Under the pieces are notes generated by a model. The model was not told the DNA's origin, ran no database searches, and saw nothing but the letters and a program-made list of their open reading frames with translations. DNA of 64,000 nucleotides, taken from contig NC_092334.1 in NCBI RefSeq assembly GCF_046630445.1, positions 192,020,501 to 192,084,500 of the forward strand, written 5' to 3'. Below, in pieces: positions 33,739 to 45,927 of the stretch; position 1 is the first letter of the stretch, and each line of letters opens with the position of its first letter. The position numbers and the translations under genes are program-made. Source of the DNA: Rutidosis leptorrhynchoides (taxonomy: Eukaryota > Streptophyta > Magnoliopsida > Asterales > Asteraceae).

Positions 33739-36700
33739 TGAAATGTCCCGTTCATATTGATTATAAACGTTCCATATTAATTGATTTCGTCGCGAGGTTT
33801 TGACCTCTATATGAGACGTTTTTCAAAGACTGCATTCATTTTTAAAACAACCATAACCTTTATTTTATCTATAAAGGTTTAAAAAGCATTACGTAGATTA
33901 TCAAATAATGATAATCTAAAATATACCATTTACACACGACCATTACATAATGGTTTACAATAAGAATATATTACATCAAAAATAAGTTTCTTGAATGCAG
34001 TTTTTACATAATATCATACAAGCATGGACTCCAAATCTTGTCCTTATTTTAGTATGCAACAGCGGAAGCTCTTAATAATCACCTGAGAATAAACATGCTT
34101 AAAACGTCAACAAAAATGTTGGTGAGTTATAGGTTTAACCTATATATTATCAAATCATAATAATAGACCACAAGATTTCATATTTCAATATACATCCCAT
34201 ACATAGAGATAAAATTCATTCATATGGTGAACACCTGGTAACCAACATTAACAAGATGCATATATAAGAATATCCCCATCATTCCGGGACACCCTTCGAA
34301 TATGATATAAATTTCGAAGTACTAAAGCATCTGGTACTTTGGATGGGGTTTGTTAGGCCCAATAGATCTATCTTTAGGATTCGCGTCAATTAGGGTGTCT
34401 GTTCCCTAATTCTTAGATTACCAGACTTAATAAAAAGAGGCATATTCGATTTCGATAATTCAACCATAGAATGTAGTTTCATGTACTTGTGTCTATTTTG
34501 TAAATCATTTATAAAACCTGCATGTATTCTCATCCCAAAAATATTAGATTTTAAAAGTGGGACTATAACTCACTTTCACAGATTTTTTTACTTCGTCGGG
34601 AAGTAAGACTTAGCCACTGGTCGATTCACGAACCTATAACAAATATGTACATATATATCAAAGTATGTTCAAAATATATTTACAACACTTTTAATACATT
34701 TTGATGTTTTAAGTTTATTAAGTCAGCTGTCCTCGTTAGTAACCTACAACTAGTTATCCACAGTTAGATGTACAGAAATAAATCGATATATATTATCTTG
34801 AATCAATCTACGACCCAGTGTATACATATCTCAGTATTGATCACAACTCAAACTATATATATTTTGGAATCAACCTCAACCCTGTATAGCTAACTCCAAC
34901 ATTCACATATAGAGTGTCTATGGTTGTTCCGAAATATATATAGATGTATCGACATGATAGGTCGAAACATTGTATACGTGTCTATGGTATCTCAAGATTA
35001 CATAATATACAATACAAGTTGATTAAGTTATGGTTGGACTAGATTTGTTACCAATTTTCACGTAGCTAAAATGAGTAGTTTTTACCAATTTTGTTTTGCT
35101 CGCCATTTCTTCGTTTCTAATCCGTTTTGAGTGATTTAAGTGGTCACGGTTTCGTATTGAACTTGACTTTATGAAGCTAAAAAGAAAAGGTATAGGTTTA
35201 TAGTCGGAAATACAAGTTACAAGTCGTTTTTGAAAGAGGTAGTCATTTCCATCGAAAGAACGACATCTTGATGACTGTTTTGAAAAACATACTTTCACTT
35301 TGAGTTTAACCATGATTTTTGGATATGGTTTCATGTTCATAAGAAAAATCATTTTCCCAGAAGTATAGCTTTTAAATCAAATTTTTTCGTAGTTTTTAAT
35401 TATCCAAACCAAAACAGCCCCCGGTTGTAACTACGACGGCGTAAATCCGGTTTTATGGTGTTTATCGTGTTTCCGGGTTTTAAATCATTAAGTTAGCATA
35501 TCATATAGATATATATCATGTGTATAGTTGATTTTAAAAGTGTAGTTAGAAGGATTAACTTTATTTGCGAACAAGTTTAGAATTAACTAAACTATGTTCT
35601 AGTGATTACTAGTTTACCACTTCGAATATGATAGCTTTTTATGTATGAATCGAATGATGTTATGAACATCATTACTACCTTAAGTTCCTTGGATAAAACT
35701 ACTGGAAAAGAGAAAAATGGATCTAGCTTCAACGGATCCTTGGATGGCTCGAAGTTCTTGAAGCAGAATCATGACACGAAAACAAGTTCAAGTAAGATCA
35801 TCACTTGAAATAAGATTGTTATAGTTATAGAAATTGAACCAAAGTTTGAATATGATTATTAACTTGTATTAGAATGATAACCTACTGTAAGAAACAAAGA
35901 TTTCTTGAGGATGGATGATCACCTTACAAGATTGGAAGTGAGCTAGCAAACTTGAAAGTATTCTTGATTTTATGAAACTAGAACTTGTAGAATTTATGAA
36001 GAACACTTAGAACTTGAAGATAGAACTTGAGAGAGATCAATTAGATGAAGAAAATTGAAGAATGAAAGTGTTTGTAGGTATTTTTGGTCGTTGGTGTATG
36101 GATTAGATATAAAGGATATGTAATTTTCTTTTCATGTAAATAAGTCATGAATGATTACTCATATTTTTGTAATTTTATGAGATATTTCATGCTAGTTGCC
36201 AAATTATGGTTCCCACATGTGTTAGGTGACTCACATGGGCTGCTAAGAGCTGATCATTGGAGTGTATATACCAATAGTACATACATCTAAAAGCTGTGTA
36301 TTGTACGAGTACGAATACGGGTGCATACGAGTAGAATTGTTGATGAAACTGAACGAGGATGTAATTGTAAGCATTTTTGTTAAGTAGAAGTATTTTGATA
36401 AGTGTCTTGATGTCTTTCAAAAGTGTATGAATACATATTAAAACACTACATGTATATACATTTTAACTGAGTCGTTAAGTCATCGTTAGTCGTTACATGT
36501 AAGTGTTGTTTTGAAACCTTTAGGTTAACGATCTTGTTAAATGTTGTTAACCCAATGTTTATAATATCAAATGAGATTTTAAATTATTATATTATCATGA
36601 TATTATGATATATTAATATATCTTAATATGATATATACATTTAAATGTCGTTACAACGATAATCGTTACATATATGTCTCGTTTCGAAATCCTTAAGTTA

Positions 36701-37175
36701 GTAGTCTTGTTTTTACTTATGTAGTTCATTGTTAATACACTTAATGATATATTTAATTATCATATTATCATGTTATATATAATATAACAATGTATTAATA
36801 TGCTTCATATATATTTAGTAAGACGTGGTTATAACGATAATCGTTATATGTATCATTTCGAGTTTCATACGTCAATAGTCTACTTTTTAAGTATATAACT
36901 TATTGTTGCTATTTTTAATGAGATACTTGATGATCATTATATCATGTTAAACATATATATTTATTCATTTATGTATCATCATGTCTTATACAACTTATAG
37001 CGTTCGTGAATCATTGGTCAAACTGGGTAATCAGACGTTTACAAAATTTCTGTTTCAATTAACCACGTCTTAAAAAGTTTGATTGCTTAACATGTTGGAA
37101 ACATTTAATCATGTAAATATAGTTTTCATTAAACATATAATCATAGAAAGGTTCGGAAAAGTTCGGGTCACTACA
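33739..37175 (-). repeat. 5' LTR of Tekay copy B
   Basis: 3437 bp direct repeat of 23726-27165. ORFs at 35023-35352 and 36187-36420 are shadows also present in the other LTRs. Confidence 0.9.
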
Positions 37176-37180
37176 GTGTA

Positions 37181-37705
37181 TAAGTCAAAAATTTTAAAAA
37201 TCCGAAAGAATTTAACCCCTTCCCACACTTAAGATCTTGCAATGCCCTCATTTGCAAGAAATCAGTAACAATTTAAATTATTGAGGGTGATTAGCGTAGA
37301 AAAATGATTAAATTTTACCAAAGTTTCCAAACATATTGGCGTTTGTTTGCTGAATGATAAATGGTGCACATCATTTGTTCATTCCGTCTTGTTGTTACAT
37401 CACATTTGTTTTTCGTTTTGTCGTCAAAATTAGTAGCTTTTGCTGAACTTAATGACAGTCTTTAAAAATGCGCTGTTTTGCCCTGTTGTGTACAATTGAC
37501 AATATACATACATACAAATATAAACATGCATGGTAATTTGAAATGGAACTTAAAATCTCACTTTCAAATCAAATATGAAATATTAGTACAAAATAATAAA
37601 AATATTAAACAATACATTAATGTATCACAATATCATATGTTTAAACATAAATAAATAAAAATAATAAAAAGATAAAAATCATAGAAATCACCAATAGGAA
37701 CTATA
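37181..37705 (-). other. Athila region downstream of post-pol ORF
   Basis: AT-rich non-coding DNA between copy B and the post-pol ORF, with the right GTGTA target duplication at 37176-37180 at its edge. No gene seen. Confidence 0.6.
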
Positions 37706-39022
37706 TCAATCTGGATAGGGGTTCCAGATCATGTCGTCGTCCGGTTTCCATGGTTGGTGATAGGTGTACTGGTAGGCCTGGTTAGGGTCGTAGAGAGTAT
37801 ATGGTGGTCTCATCTCGGGCTGGTGTGGAGGATAGTAAGCGGGTCGGGTCGGAACGTAGTGATCCTGAGGTGACAGCCGGCTCATAATCTGTCGCTGATG
37901 ATAGTCCCATCTATAATGCTGTCGTTGCCTGGAATGCTCGTAATCATTCCGGGCTTGCCACTGCTCCATCCGACGAAATCTCTCCCCGTTTGTCATATCT
38001 ACCTCATCTACATGCTGGTAGACGTCAGTCATAGCCTCCCTAATGACATCCCTAATGTCATCCGCTTCCTCCATTTCCTCATCTGAAACTCTCTCTACCT
38101 GAGGATGACTACCTTCATAGGGTACTGGCTGGTTGCGTCTGCTCTTTAATACCTTAGCACCCTGATAGACCTTCAATCCAAAAGGCTCAACCTGTTCCTT
38201 ACATTCTAAAAGTGTACCCCCTTGGTTCCTATCTACACCCAAATACTCTCCAATGAGAGTAACAAAAATACCTCCTCCTATATTCCCCCCTTCCTGTATT
38301 CCTTCCACCATCTTAGACAAATAAAAACCAACACAGTAAGGGATATTAACAAAGCTTCTTGGGTCTCGAATACACTTTAGGTAAAATAAATCATGTAAGG
38401 TCATTTTCTCCTTGTTGTGACCTCTCTGTGTAATCGAGTTAGACAGAAATCTATGAATTATACGAAGCTCGGCTTTGTTAATATGTAAGTAGGAGTGTTT
38501 TCCTCCCAGTGTAAAAACATTATAGTTTGACATACGCCTCCAAACGGCGTTCGCATCAAAATTCCTATCTACCCTTTCACCACGATAAATCAAATTCATA
38601 CAATCGGGTAGTAGTAATTCACTAGGAGTGTAAATCTGTAATGCCCTGGCCATGTCCAGCATGGACATCCTGTACATCCTACGGCCAAGTATAAACCTAA
38701 GAAAACTTCTATCATCTAATCTATCTACATCTACATTTAACGCTATAGTACTCATCAGCTCAACACACCATTCTTTATATACAGGCCTACGAATGGTGAA
38801 TAGACGTTCCCAATCGGTAAAAGAAGAACTGCCATACCTTTGAATCAGATGCTCCTTAACTGAGTTAGCTAGTTGGACCCTTTCTAAAGGATCCCAATCA
38901 ATTACCCTTGGCACTTCTACATTTTTCGGTATTAGTTTGAATTTGTTACTTTGATATGCCGGGTAATCCCTCCAGCTTCTATCGAATCTCAGATTAGGAT
39001 GCAACGTGTGTTCAGGAATCAT
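37706..39022 (-). CDS. Athila post-pol ORF (ATHILA ORF1-like)
   Basis: 438 codons from ATG 39022. The N-terminal half has the pattern of the plant ATHILA ORF family (WDPLERVQLA, FTDWERLFTIRRPVYKEWCVELMST, FLRFILGRRMYRMSM). The centre is hydrophobic-basic (NKAELRIIHRFL, LHDLFYLKCI, GGGIFVTLIGEYLG), and the C-terminus is Tyr/Pro/Gln-rich. I see no signal peptide or convincing membrane anchor, so the label env-like would rest on position only. The same frame is open upstream to about 39229 except for one TAA near 39076, so the true protein probably began further upstream. Role unknown. Confidence 0.65.
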   Translation of the reverse strand: MIPEHTLHPNLRFDRSWRDYPAYQSNKFKLIPKNVEVPRVIDWDPLERVQLANSVKEHLIQRYGSSSFTDWERLFTIRRPVYKEWCVELMSTIALNVDVDRLDDRSFLRFILGRRMYRMSMLDMARALQIYTPSELLLPDCMNLIYRGERVDRNFDANAVWRRMSNYNVFTLGGKHSYLHINKAELRIIHRFLSNSITQRGHNKEKMTLHDLFYLKCIRDPRSFVNIPYCVGFYLSKMVEGIQEGGNIGGGIFVTLIGEYLGVDRNQGGTLLECKEQVEPFGLKVYQGAKVLKSRRNQPVPYEGSHPQVERVSDEEMEEADDIRDVIREAMTDVYQHVDEVDMTNGERFRRMEQWQARNDYEHSRQRQHYRWDYHQRQIMSRLSPQDHYVPTRPAYYPPHQPEMRPPYTLYDPNQAYQYTYHQPWKPDDDMIWNPYPD

Positions 39023-39229
39023 TGGATATTCTACTGGTGGATGTATCGGAAATACTATGAAGGCATCAACAAATTATAGCGGATCATAATAAGGTACGTG
39101 TTGATCAGGCTGTTGTTGTGGTTCCTGTTGTTGTTCTTGTTCGGGCTCGTATTGCATTTCTGGCTCAGGTTCTGGAGCAGGTCGTCTATATGATGATGAT
39201 GAACCTCCAGTTTTAGTATTAGTAAATCT
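39023..39229 (-). pseudogene. upstream extension of post-pol ORF with one stop
   Basis: In frame with 37706-39022. Ser-rich then Glu/Pro/Gln-rich (PAPEPEPEMQYEPEQEQQQE), broken by TAA near 39076. It begins right behind a TTTTGCAG sequence that would serve as a 3' splice site. Confidence 0.45.
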
Positions 39230-39240
39230 CTGCAAAACAT
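39230..39240 (-). promoter_or_regulatory. possible 3' splice site before post-pol ORF
   Basis: Minus-strand ATGTTTTGCAG ends at 39230 directly before the open extension, preceded by AT-rich sequence. A spliced subgenomic RNA is one way post-pol ORFs are expressed. Inferred only. Confidence 0.3.
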
Positions 39241-39249
39241 ATTAAACAC

Positions 39250-40828
39250 AAATTTTGTGCATCCAAATATGCATTAGTGTTAGCAAAATAACAAATTAAC
39301 ACAATTACAATAACATGTTAAATCAAAATAAAATTTATACACATTTTCACAATTTTAACAATTTTACACTTTTTCAAATAAGCATATATGAAAATGTATA
39401 CAAAGTTCATAAGCATTTAACTCAATTAACATGTCAAAATAGTCATTACTAGCAATTAAACAAGTCTCAAATGGCAATTATATCAAATTAATCAAGTTCA
39501 TGAATTTTGGACATAAAAAGTCCACTTTAATTCTCAAAAATCATGTTTAGGATCAAAGTTTGGATCATTTAGCTACCTAAACATGTTACACTACTTAATT
39601 TAGCAATAATTCATGACAAAAATCAGTCATAACCTGTTTATATCAAAAAGCCCCAAATTTCTCAAGAACACAAACCCTAGATTTCTAAAATTTTTGAAGT
39701 TTTTGGCTTCAATTCATGTTAAATAGCATCAATTTAGGTTATACATGCATAAAATACTAACAATTTAACTCTAATTACACTAGAAATTAACAAAATCAAA
39801 TTAGGTAAATTATAGCTCAAGAACACTAAAAATCAAATTTAAAGAGGTTTAGGAGTGAAATTTTTACCCTTTTTGATAAATTCCTTATCAAATTCATGTT
39901 TAGAGCGGATTGTAGCAAGAAATTTGGTGAAATTTGGTGTTAAAATGATGGATTTAGAGGTGTTTGTGTGTGTATGTTCGTATGTGTGTATGTGTGAAAG
40001 TGGAGATAGAGAGCAGCTCGCTGCCAGTTTTGTTTCTGGCCTGATTTCCAGCCTCATGCGATCGCATGAGGTTGCAGTGCAAACACCATGCGATCGCATG
40101 GGTCTGCTATTTTTTATTTTTTTTTATAAAAACCTTACACTTTTTAAAACATATAATTAAATTAAATTTTAAAAATTTGTTTCTTTTTAGAATGAGGGCG
40201 TTTCGGAGCGATGTCCTAGTCCATCCCTTAACAAAATTTTAAAATTTGTCAATTCAAAGCGCAGTTTTAAAAGTAAAGATTTTTGAGTTTTTTTTTAATG
40301 TTTTTGGCATACTTTAATTCAATAAGATTAAAAATAATGATAATAAAAGTTCTCGTCCCTCCCTTGGGTAGAGCAATTTCGGTTCAACGACCTAGTTTTC
40401 AACTCACGACGAATTTTAAAAATCATATTTTTAACTTTAGCGAAATAAAGTAAATTTTTGTTTTTAAATTCACACCAAACTTAAATTTAAAGTGCATAAA
40501 ATTAAAAATTCATATTATAATTAAAAATTCACACCAAACTTATATTATATTTTTGTTTTTATACATACAAGCTTATATTAAAAATATTAATTTTTTTAAA
40601 TATTTACAAGCTTAAATATATTGATTTTAAAAAAATTTACAATAATAATTTTAATATTAATTTTAAAAACAAAGTAAAAATTAAATTAAAAATCTTTTTG
40701 GTCTTTTATCCCACTTTAATCAATCAAATATTATCAAAAATATACGCCCCTCTTTTCGGTAAAGTAATTTCGGCTATATTACCTAGTTTTACTACTGACG
40801 AATTTTTGAAATATTTTGGGTTGATTGA
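39250..40828 (-). other. Athila internal non-coding region
   Basis: About 1.6 kb of AT-rich sequence between the post-integrase coding block and the post-pol ORF. Its only striking structure is the palindrome pair at 40052-40101. ORFs over 39839-40160 on both strands are low complexity. Confidence 0.6.
40052..40101. repeat. pair of CATGCGATCGCATG palindromes, post-integrase region
   Basis: CCTCATGCGATCGCATGAGG (40052-40071) is a perfect 20-bp palindrome and CCATGCGATCGCATGG (40086-40101) a perfect 16-bp one; the cores are 32 bp apart, as in the LTRs. Confidence 0.9.
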
Positions 40829-41267
40829 TTATAGATATTTATACCTTAAGAATAAACGGTAAATTTCGCAGTGATGTAATAAATTTTTGTATGATATCAA
40901 TAATTTCGGTGTTGTGTTGAAATTGTGATTGACTTCATTTTCAATTGGATCATCAACAACTTGTATATCTCTGACTTTTGCTTCAATCCATTTGTTGATT
41001 TCCTCCGTAACTTTCACAAATTCAACTAACATTGCCTTTTCTTTTGGCGACAAATTAGATAGTAATCGGTTACATAACTTAAAGTTTACCTTAATCCTAG
41101 CATCGTGAATCCGTTTATAAAGTTTCTTCGTTGAACTGTTAAAAACGGGTTCATCTAATTTCGTATCATCAACGGGGTTCTTTGTGATCGGATCATCATT
41201 AAGTGTTTCTTCATCTTCCCCACACTTATGCGTTTTTATTGGTTTAACAGTTTTGGTTGGTAGAGAT
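40829..41267 (-). pseudogene. coding remnant behind second protease domain
   Basis: A frame shifted relative to the integrase/protease ORF stays open across about 41267-40829 with acidic, charged sequence (KAMLVEFVKVTEEINKWIEA, VDDPIENEVNHN). The [13 protein letters not shown] phrase also occurs inside the preceding ORF, suggesting a local duplication. No domain recognised. Confidence 0.4.
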
Positions 41268-42722
41268 CTAAACTTTAAGTGTCATTCTACCTTCTCTTAC
41301 TTCAATGAAAGCCTCGGTGGTTGCTAAAAATGGGCGGCCTAAAATTAGAGGAATATCAAGGTTTTCCTCCATATTAATCACTATGAAGTTTGTAACAAAG
41401 ATCAAACTTCCCACGTTAACAAGTAAATTACTTGCTATTCCAACCGGGTGTTTAATGGTTAGGTCAAATGATTGAACACCTATTTTGGTTGGTTTTAATT
41501 TACCAATACCTAATCTTTTGTATAAGGAAAGAGGCATAATATTTGCACTTGCTCCTAAATCTGCGAGTCCATTATATACAGCACCATCACTAAGCAAACA
41601 AGAAATGATAAATTCACTCGGGTCTCCTGCTTTTGTAAGTCGAGTTGGTTTGTAAACCTTTTTCGGGTGTTCTTTTCTTGGTTCTTTCACTTCTATTTGA
41701 ACTTCTTGTTCACATTTTTCTTCGTTTCTTGGAATGGGAGGTTTGTATAAGAATTCTTCTTCATCACTCCAATTTGAATCCACCCTATTTTCCAATTTTG
41801 TTTTTTCATATGTTGTTGATAACATATTTATGTTTTCATTTTGAGGGTTTTCTTGAGTGGTAAAATTATGATTGACTTCATTATCAACTTCCATCGGATC
41901 ATGTATGTAATGTTTAACTCTGTGACCATTAACTTTAAATTCAATCCCATATGAATTTATTAACTCTATTGTTCCGTATGGGAAAACTCTTTTGACTATG
42001 AATGGTCCAGACCATCTTGATTTCAATTTTTCAGGAAATAGCTTGAATCGTGAATTGAAAAGAAGAACTCTGTCTCCTTCTTTAAATTCTTTTGAACTTC
42101 TGATTCTTTTATCATGCCATTTTTTCGTTCTTTCTTTATAGATTAATGAATTTTTGTATGCTTCATGTCTTAATTCTTCTAATTCATTTAATTGACTTAA
42201 CCGTAGACGTCCGGCTTCATGTAAATCAAGATTACATGTCTTCAAAGCCCAAAATGCTTTGTGTTCAATTTCTACTGGAAGATGACATGCTTTTTCGTAA
42301 ACTAGTCTAAAAGGTGTGGTTCCAATTGGAGTTTTGTAGGCTGTTCTAAAAGCCCAGAGTGCATCCTCCAATTTCATGGACCATTCCTTCAGATTTGATT
42401 CTACAGTTTTCTCTAGAATACGTTTTAAAGCTCGGTTGGTATTTTCAACTTGTCCACTTGTTTGTGGATGATATGCAGTGGAGATTTTATGAGTTACTCC
42501 ATATCTTTTGAGAACTTTCTCAAGTTGATTATTACAAAAATGAGTACCCCGATCACTTATTAAAGCTTTCGGTGTTCCGAACCTTGCAAAAAGACGTTTT
42601 AAGAAGTTGACTACAACTCGTGCATCGTTAGTTGGGAGAGCTTGTGCTTTCGCCCATTTAGATACAAAATCAATGGCAACGAGAATGTAGAGATTATTAT
42701 GAGATTTTGGAAATGGACCCAT
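41268..42722 (-). pseudogene. pol: integrase core fused to a second aspartic-protease domain, Athila
   Basis: 484 codons. Residues about 1-150 form the integrase core, with catalytic Asp in ISDRGTHF and Glu in GQVENTN; the first catalytic Asp (DFMGPF) is split off by a TAG just upstream. The C-terminal integrase domain ([24 protein letters not shown]) ends near residue 280. After an acidic linker, residues 385-484 are a retroviral-type aspartic protease with DLGAS (41546-41563) and [10 protein letters not shown]. This domain closely resembles the protease in the normal place (44959-45927), so the element has two. The ATG at 42722 is not the natural start. Confidence 0.85.
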
Positions 42723-42734
42723 AAAGTCAATACC

Positions 42735-43016
42735 CTAAATGTCAAATACTTCACATACTTGAATGACATTTTGTGGCATTTCATCACGTTGACTTATTTT
42801 TCTGGCCCTTTGACAAGCATCACAGGATTTGCAAAGAAGGTGTGAGTCTTTGAAAATTGTAGACCAATAGAATCCAGCATCGTAAACTTTTCTTGCTGTT
42901 AGTTGAGGCCCATAATGCCCTCCTGTTGGTCCTGTGTGACAATGGTTTAAGATTTGACTAGCTTCATCTCCGAATACACATCGGCGTATTATTCCATCGG
43001 GACAACTTTTAAACAA
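42735..43016 (-). pseudogene. pol: integrase zinc-binding N-terminus, Athila
   Basis: H-H-C-C domain: [12 protein letters not shown] supplies the His pair and [11 protein letters not shown] the Cys pair. Ends at a TAG inside the FDI-GIDF motif that starts the catalytic core. Confidence 0.85.
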
Positions 43017-43309
43017 TGTGGATCTTCCCAGAAATAGTGTTTTATATCACTAAAGAATTTCTTTCGTTTTTGGTACGATAATCCTTTTTCAAGGAATCCA
43101 CATACTAAGTAGTTTGCATAGTCTGCAAACCATGGAATTTCATTATAATCTATCTTCAATAGATATTCATCAGGAAAGTTGTCTTGTATGGCCGATTCAT
43201 TTAGAACTTCTAATTCAGGATTTTTAAGACGAGAAAGATGATCGGCGGCGAGATTTTCTGCTCCCTTTTTGTCTCAGATTTCAATATCGAACTCTTTTAA
43301 GAGTAAGAT
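43017..43309 (-). pseudogene. pol: RNase H to integrase linker, Athila, broken frame
   Basis: Carries the end of RNase H (the DHLSRL motif near 43230) and the tether to integrase, with stops and a frame change. Recognisable only in pieces. Confidence 0.6.
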
Positions 43310-43954
43310 CTAACGGATTAATCTTGGTTTGGCATCTTGGTTCGAAAATAGGTTTCTAAGAGCAGAATGGTCGGTATAGACCACCGTTTTAGCTAGAACG
43401 AGATATGAACGAAATTTTTCAAAAGCAAAGACAATAGCAAGGAGTTCTTTTTCAGTAGTTGTATAATTCGTTTGTGCTCCTTGTAACGTCTTACTAGCAT
43501 AATATATAGGTTGAAATCGTTTTTCAATTCTTTGTCCTAAAACGGCTCCCATTGCAAAATCACTTGCATCGCACATTAGTTCAAATGGTAGATTCCAATT
43601 TGGAGTTATCATAATCGGCGCATTAGTGAGTTTTTCTTTAAGAATATTAAAAGATTTTATGCATTCATCTAAAAATATGAATGGAGCATCCTTTTCTAGG
43701 AGTTTATTCATAGGAGTGGCAATTTTAGAAAAATCTTTTATGAAACGTCGGTAAAAACCGGCATGCCCTAGAAAACTCCTAACTCCTCTAACATTGGTGG
43801 GATGTGGAAGTTTAGCAATTACATGTACTTTAGCTCTATCCACTTCAATTCCTTCCTTTGAAATTTTATGACCAAGAACGATGCCTTTTTTAACCATGAA
43901 ATGGCATTTCTCCCAATTAAGTACAAGATTTGATTGTTCGCATCTAATAAGCAT
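43310..43954 (-). pseudogene. pol: RT C-terminal region and RNase H, Athila
   Basis: RT thumb/connection (NLVLNWEKCHFMV, VLGHKIS, FLGHAGFYRRFIKDFS), then RNase H with MCDASDFAMGAVLGQ, YTTTEKELLAIVFA and YTDHSALRNLF. A stop after DAKPRLIR ends the segment; one stop separates it from the RT palm. Confidence 0.88.
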
Positions 43955-44635
43955 TCATTCAAGATTAACTAGACATGATTCAAATGTATCACCGAAGACT
44001 GAAAAGTCATCCATGAAAACTTCCATGCATTCTTCTATCATGTCGTGAAAAATAGTCATCATGCACCTTTGAAAGGTTGCAGGGGCGTTGCAAAGTCCAA
44101 ATGGCATGCGTTTGTAAGCAAAAGTACCATAAGGGCACGTGAATGTGGTTTTCTCTTGGTCCTCGGGTGCTATTGGAATTTGAAAATATCCGGAAAAACC
44201 ATCAAGAAAACAATAGTAACTATTTCCGGCTAATCTTTCTAACATTTGATCTATGAAAGGTAAGGGAAAGTGATCTTTTCTGGTGGCGTCATTTAATTTT
44301 CTATAAACAATACATATACGCCATCCTGTTACAGTCCCAGTAGGAATAAGCTCATTTTCCTCATTTGTGATGACAGTCATGCCACCCTTCTTAGGTACGC
44401 ATTGAACTGGGCTTACCCATAGACTATCAGAAATTGGATAAATTAAACCTGCATCTAGTAGTTTAATAATTCCTTTCTTAACAACATCTTGCATATTAGG
44501 ATTTAGTCTTCGTTGGCGTTGCACATATGTTTTATGACCTTCTTCCATAAGGATTTTATGTGTGCAATACGAAGGACTTATTCCTTTAATATCATGAATC
44601 TTCCATGCAATAGCTGGTTTATGAGCTTTTAGCAC
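43955..44635 (-). pseudogene. pol: reverse transcriptase, Athila
   Basis: Fingers and palm: VSPVQCVPKKGGMTVI, GWRICIVYRKLN (usually CIDYRKLN), FPLPFIDQMLERLAG, FSGYFQIPI, MPFGLCNAPATFQRCM and catalytic FMDDFSVFG (about 44015-43989). Ends at TGA after SCLVNLE. Confidence 0.9.
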
Positions 44636-44716
44636 AGAAATGAGTTGAGATTTTTCATTTTCAGTAAGAGAAGACGATATTATTACAGGTAATTCAGATT
44701 CACCATGTAAATAAGC

Positions 44717-45010
44717 TTATTCCAAATGGTTTGGAAGTGGCTTTAACTCTAATGTCGGTGGTTCTTCTATCGATGATTTATATCGATATATGTCTTCCTC
44801 TTTTAGCATTTGAATTTCTTTTGTTGTTGGTTCATATCCATTAGCCATAAGTGTAGCTAATATTTCAGTTTCATCAATTGGTTCAGTTCCTTCTCCTAAA
44901 GAACATTCTCCCGTTCCTTGTAATTCTGGAAATTCTTCTAACAATTCTGCATGTGAATCTATAGTTTGAATATAATAACATGTATCATCTGCAGATTGCG
45001 GTTGTTGCAT
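44717..45010 (-). pseudogene. pol: protease to RT linker, Athila
   Basis: Acidic linker (HAELLEEFPELQG, LEEDIYRYKSSIEEPPTLELKPLP) leading into RT. It is in a different frame from the protease and overlaps its 3' end, showing a frameshift near 45000. A stop near 44717 separates it from RT, although the frame continues beyond. Confidence 0.7.
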
Positions 45011-45927
45011 GGCTCATCAACAGAAAAGGTAACACTCTCGTCCTCTATACTTAGGGTCAGTTTCTTACCAAACACGTCTATTATTGCTTTAGCCGTGTTT
45101 AAGAATGGTCTTCCTAATATGAGAGGAACTCGAGAATCTTCTTCCATGTCCAGAATAACAAAATCTACTGGAAATACTAAAGTACCAACTTTAACTAGCA
45201 TGTTCTCAATTATCCCTCTAGGATATTTTACTGATCTATCTGCTAGTTGTATACTTATTCGTGTTGGTTTCAATCCAAGGTCTAGTTTAGCGTATAGTGA
45301 ATACGGCATTAAATTTATACTAGCACCTAAGTCTGCCAATGCTTCTATTGAACTAAGACTTCCCAGAAAACATGGAATTGTGAAACTTCCTGGATCTGAT
45401 AATTTTTCTGGTATCTTATTCAACAGCACTGCAGAACAATTAGCATTCATAGTAACAGCCGAGAGTTCTTCCATTTTCTTTCTATTTGTGATCAGATCTT
45501 TCAAGAATTTGGCATATCTAGGCATTCCTGAAATCACATCAATGAAAGGAAGATTGACATTTATTTGTTTAAACATATCCAAAAATTTGGATTGCTCGGC
45601 TTCAAGTCTCTCTTTTCTCATTTTACTCGGGTAAGGAAGTGGTGGTTGGTATGGTTTAACATAAGGTTTAGCCTTAACTGTGTTATCTTCATTAACCTTT
45701 TCAACTACCAGTTCTGTTTCCTTATCTTGCTCAGACTGTGGTTCTTGTGGAGTAGGAATAGAGTCATCAGAAATTATAGGTATTTCGGGTGGTTTAAGTG
45801 TAATACCACTTCTCGTGGTAATGACTTTAGCTGTTTCATTCCGGGGGTTAGCATCTGTATCACTAGGTAAACTTCTCAATTTTCTTTCACCTATCAACCT
45901 TGCTAGGTTGCTCACTTCTTGTTCCAA
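44959..45927 (-). pseudogene. pol: gag end and first aspartic protease, Athila
   Basis: 322 codons. A gag-derived N-terminus with NLARLIGERKLRSLPSDT precedes a Pro-rich linker, FDLIT-like RKKMEELSAV sequence and the protease with LADLGASINLMPYSLY and [16 protein letters not shown]. This is the normal position between gag and RT. It reads into a frameshift after FSVDEPCNNRN. Confidence 0.88.

Larger units (their letters stand above)
23726..37175 (-). mobile_element. Ty3/gypsy Tekay-type retrotransposon, copy B (complete, decayed)
   Basis: 13.45-kb element with LTRs 23726-27165 and 33739-37175, flanked by GTGTA (23721-23725 and 37176-37180). Reading the minus strand: 5' LTR, Met-type PBS, an acidic ORF, an F-box-like ORF, gag, protease, RT, RNase H, integrase, chromodomain, hairpin/polypurine block and 3' LTR. 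The gag-pol frame has at least six nonsense codons and a frameshift, while both leader ORFs are intact. About two dozen LTR differences are visible in the first 1.3 kb compared. It lies inside the 3' part of the Athila element. Confidence 0.92.

Noticed and set aside
37706..39022. Envelope glycoprotein call for the Athila post-pol ORF
   Set aside because: No signal peptide, membrane anchor or Cys/glycosylation pattern seen; position alone does not justify it.
44966..45634. 222-codon plus-strand ORF
   Set aside because: Antisense shadow of the Athila gag-protease frame.
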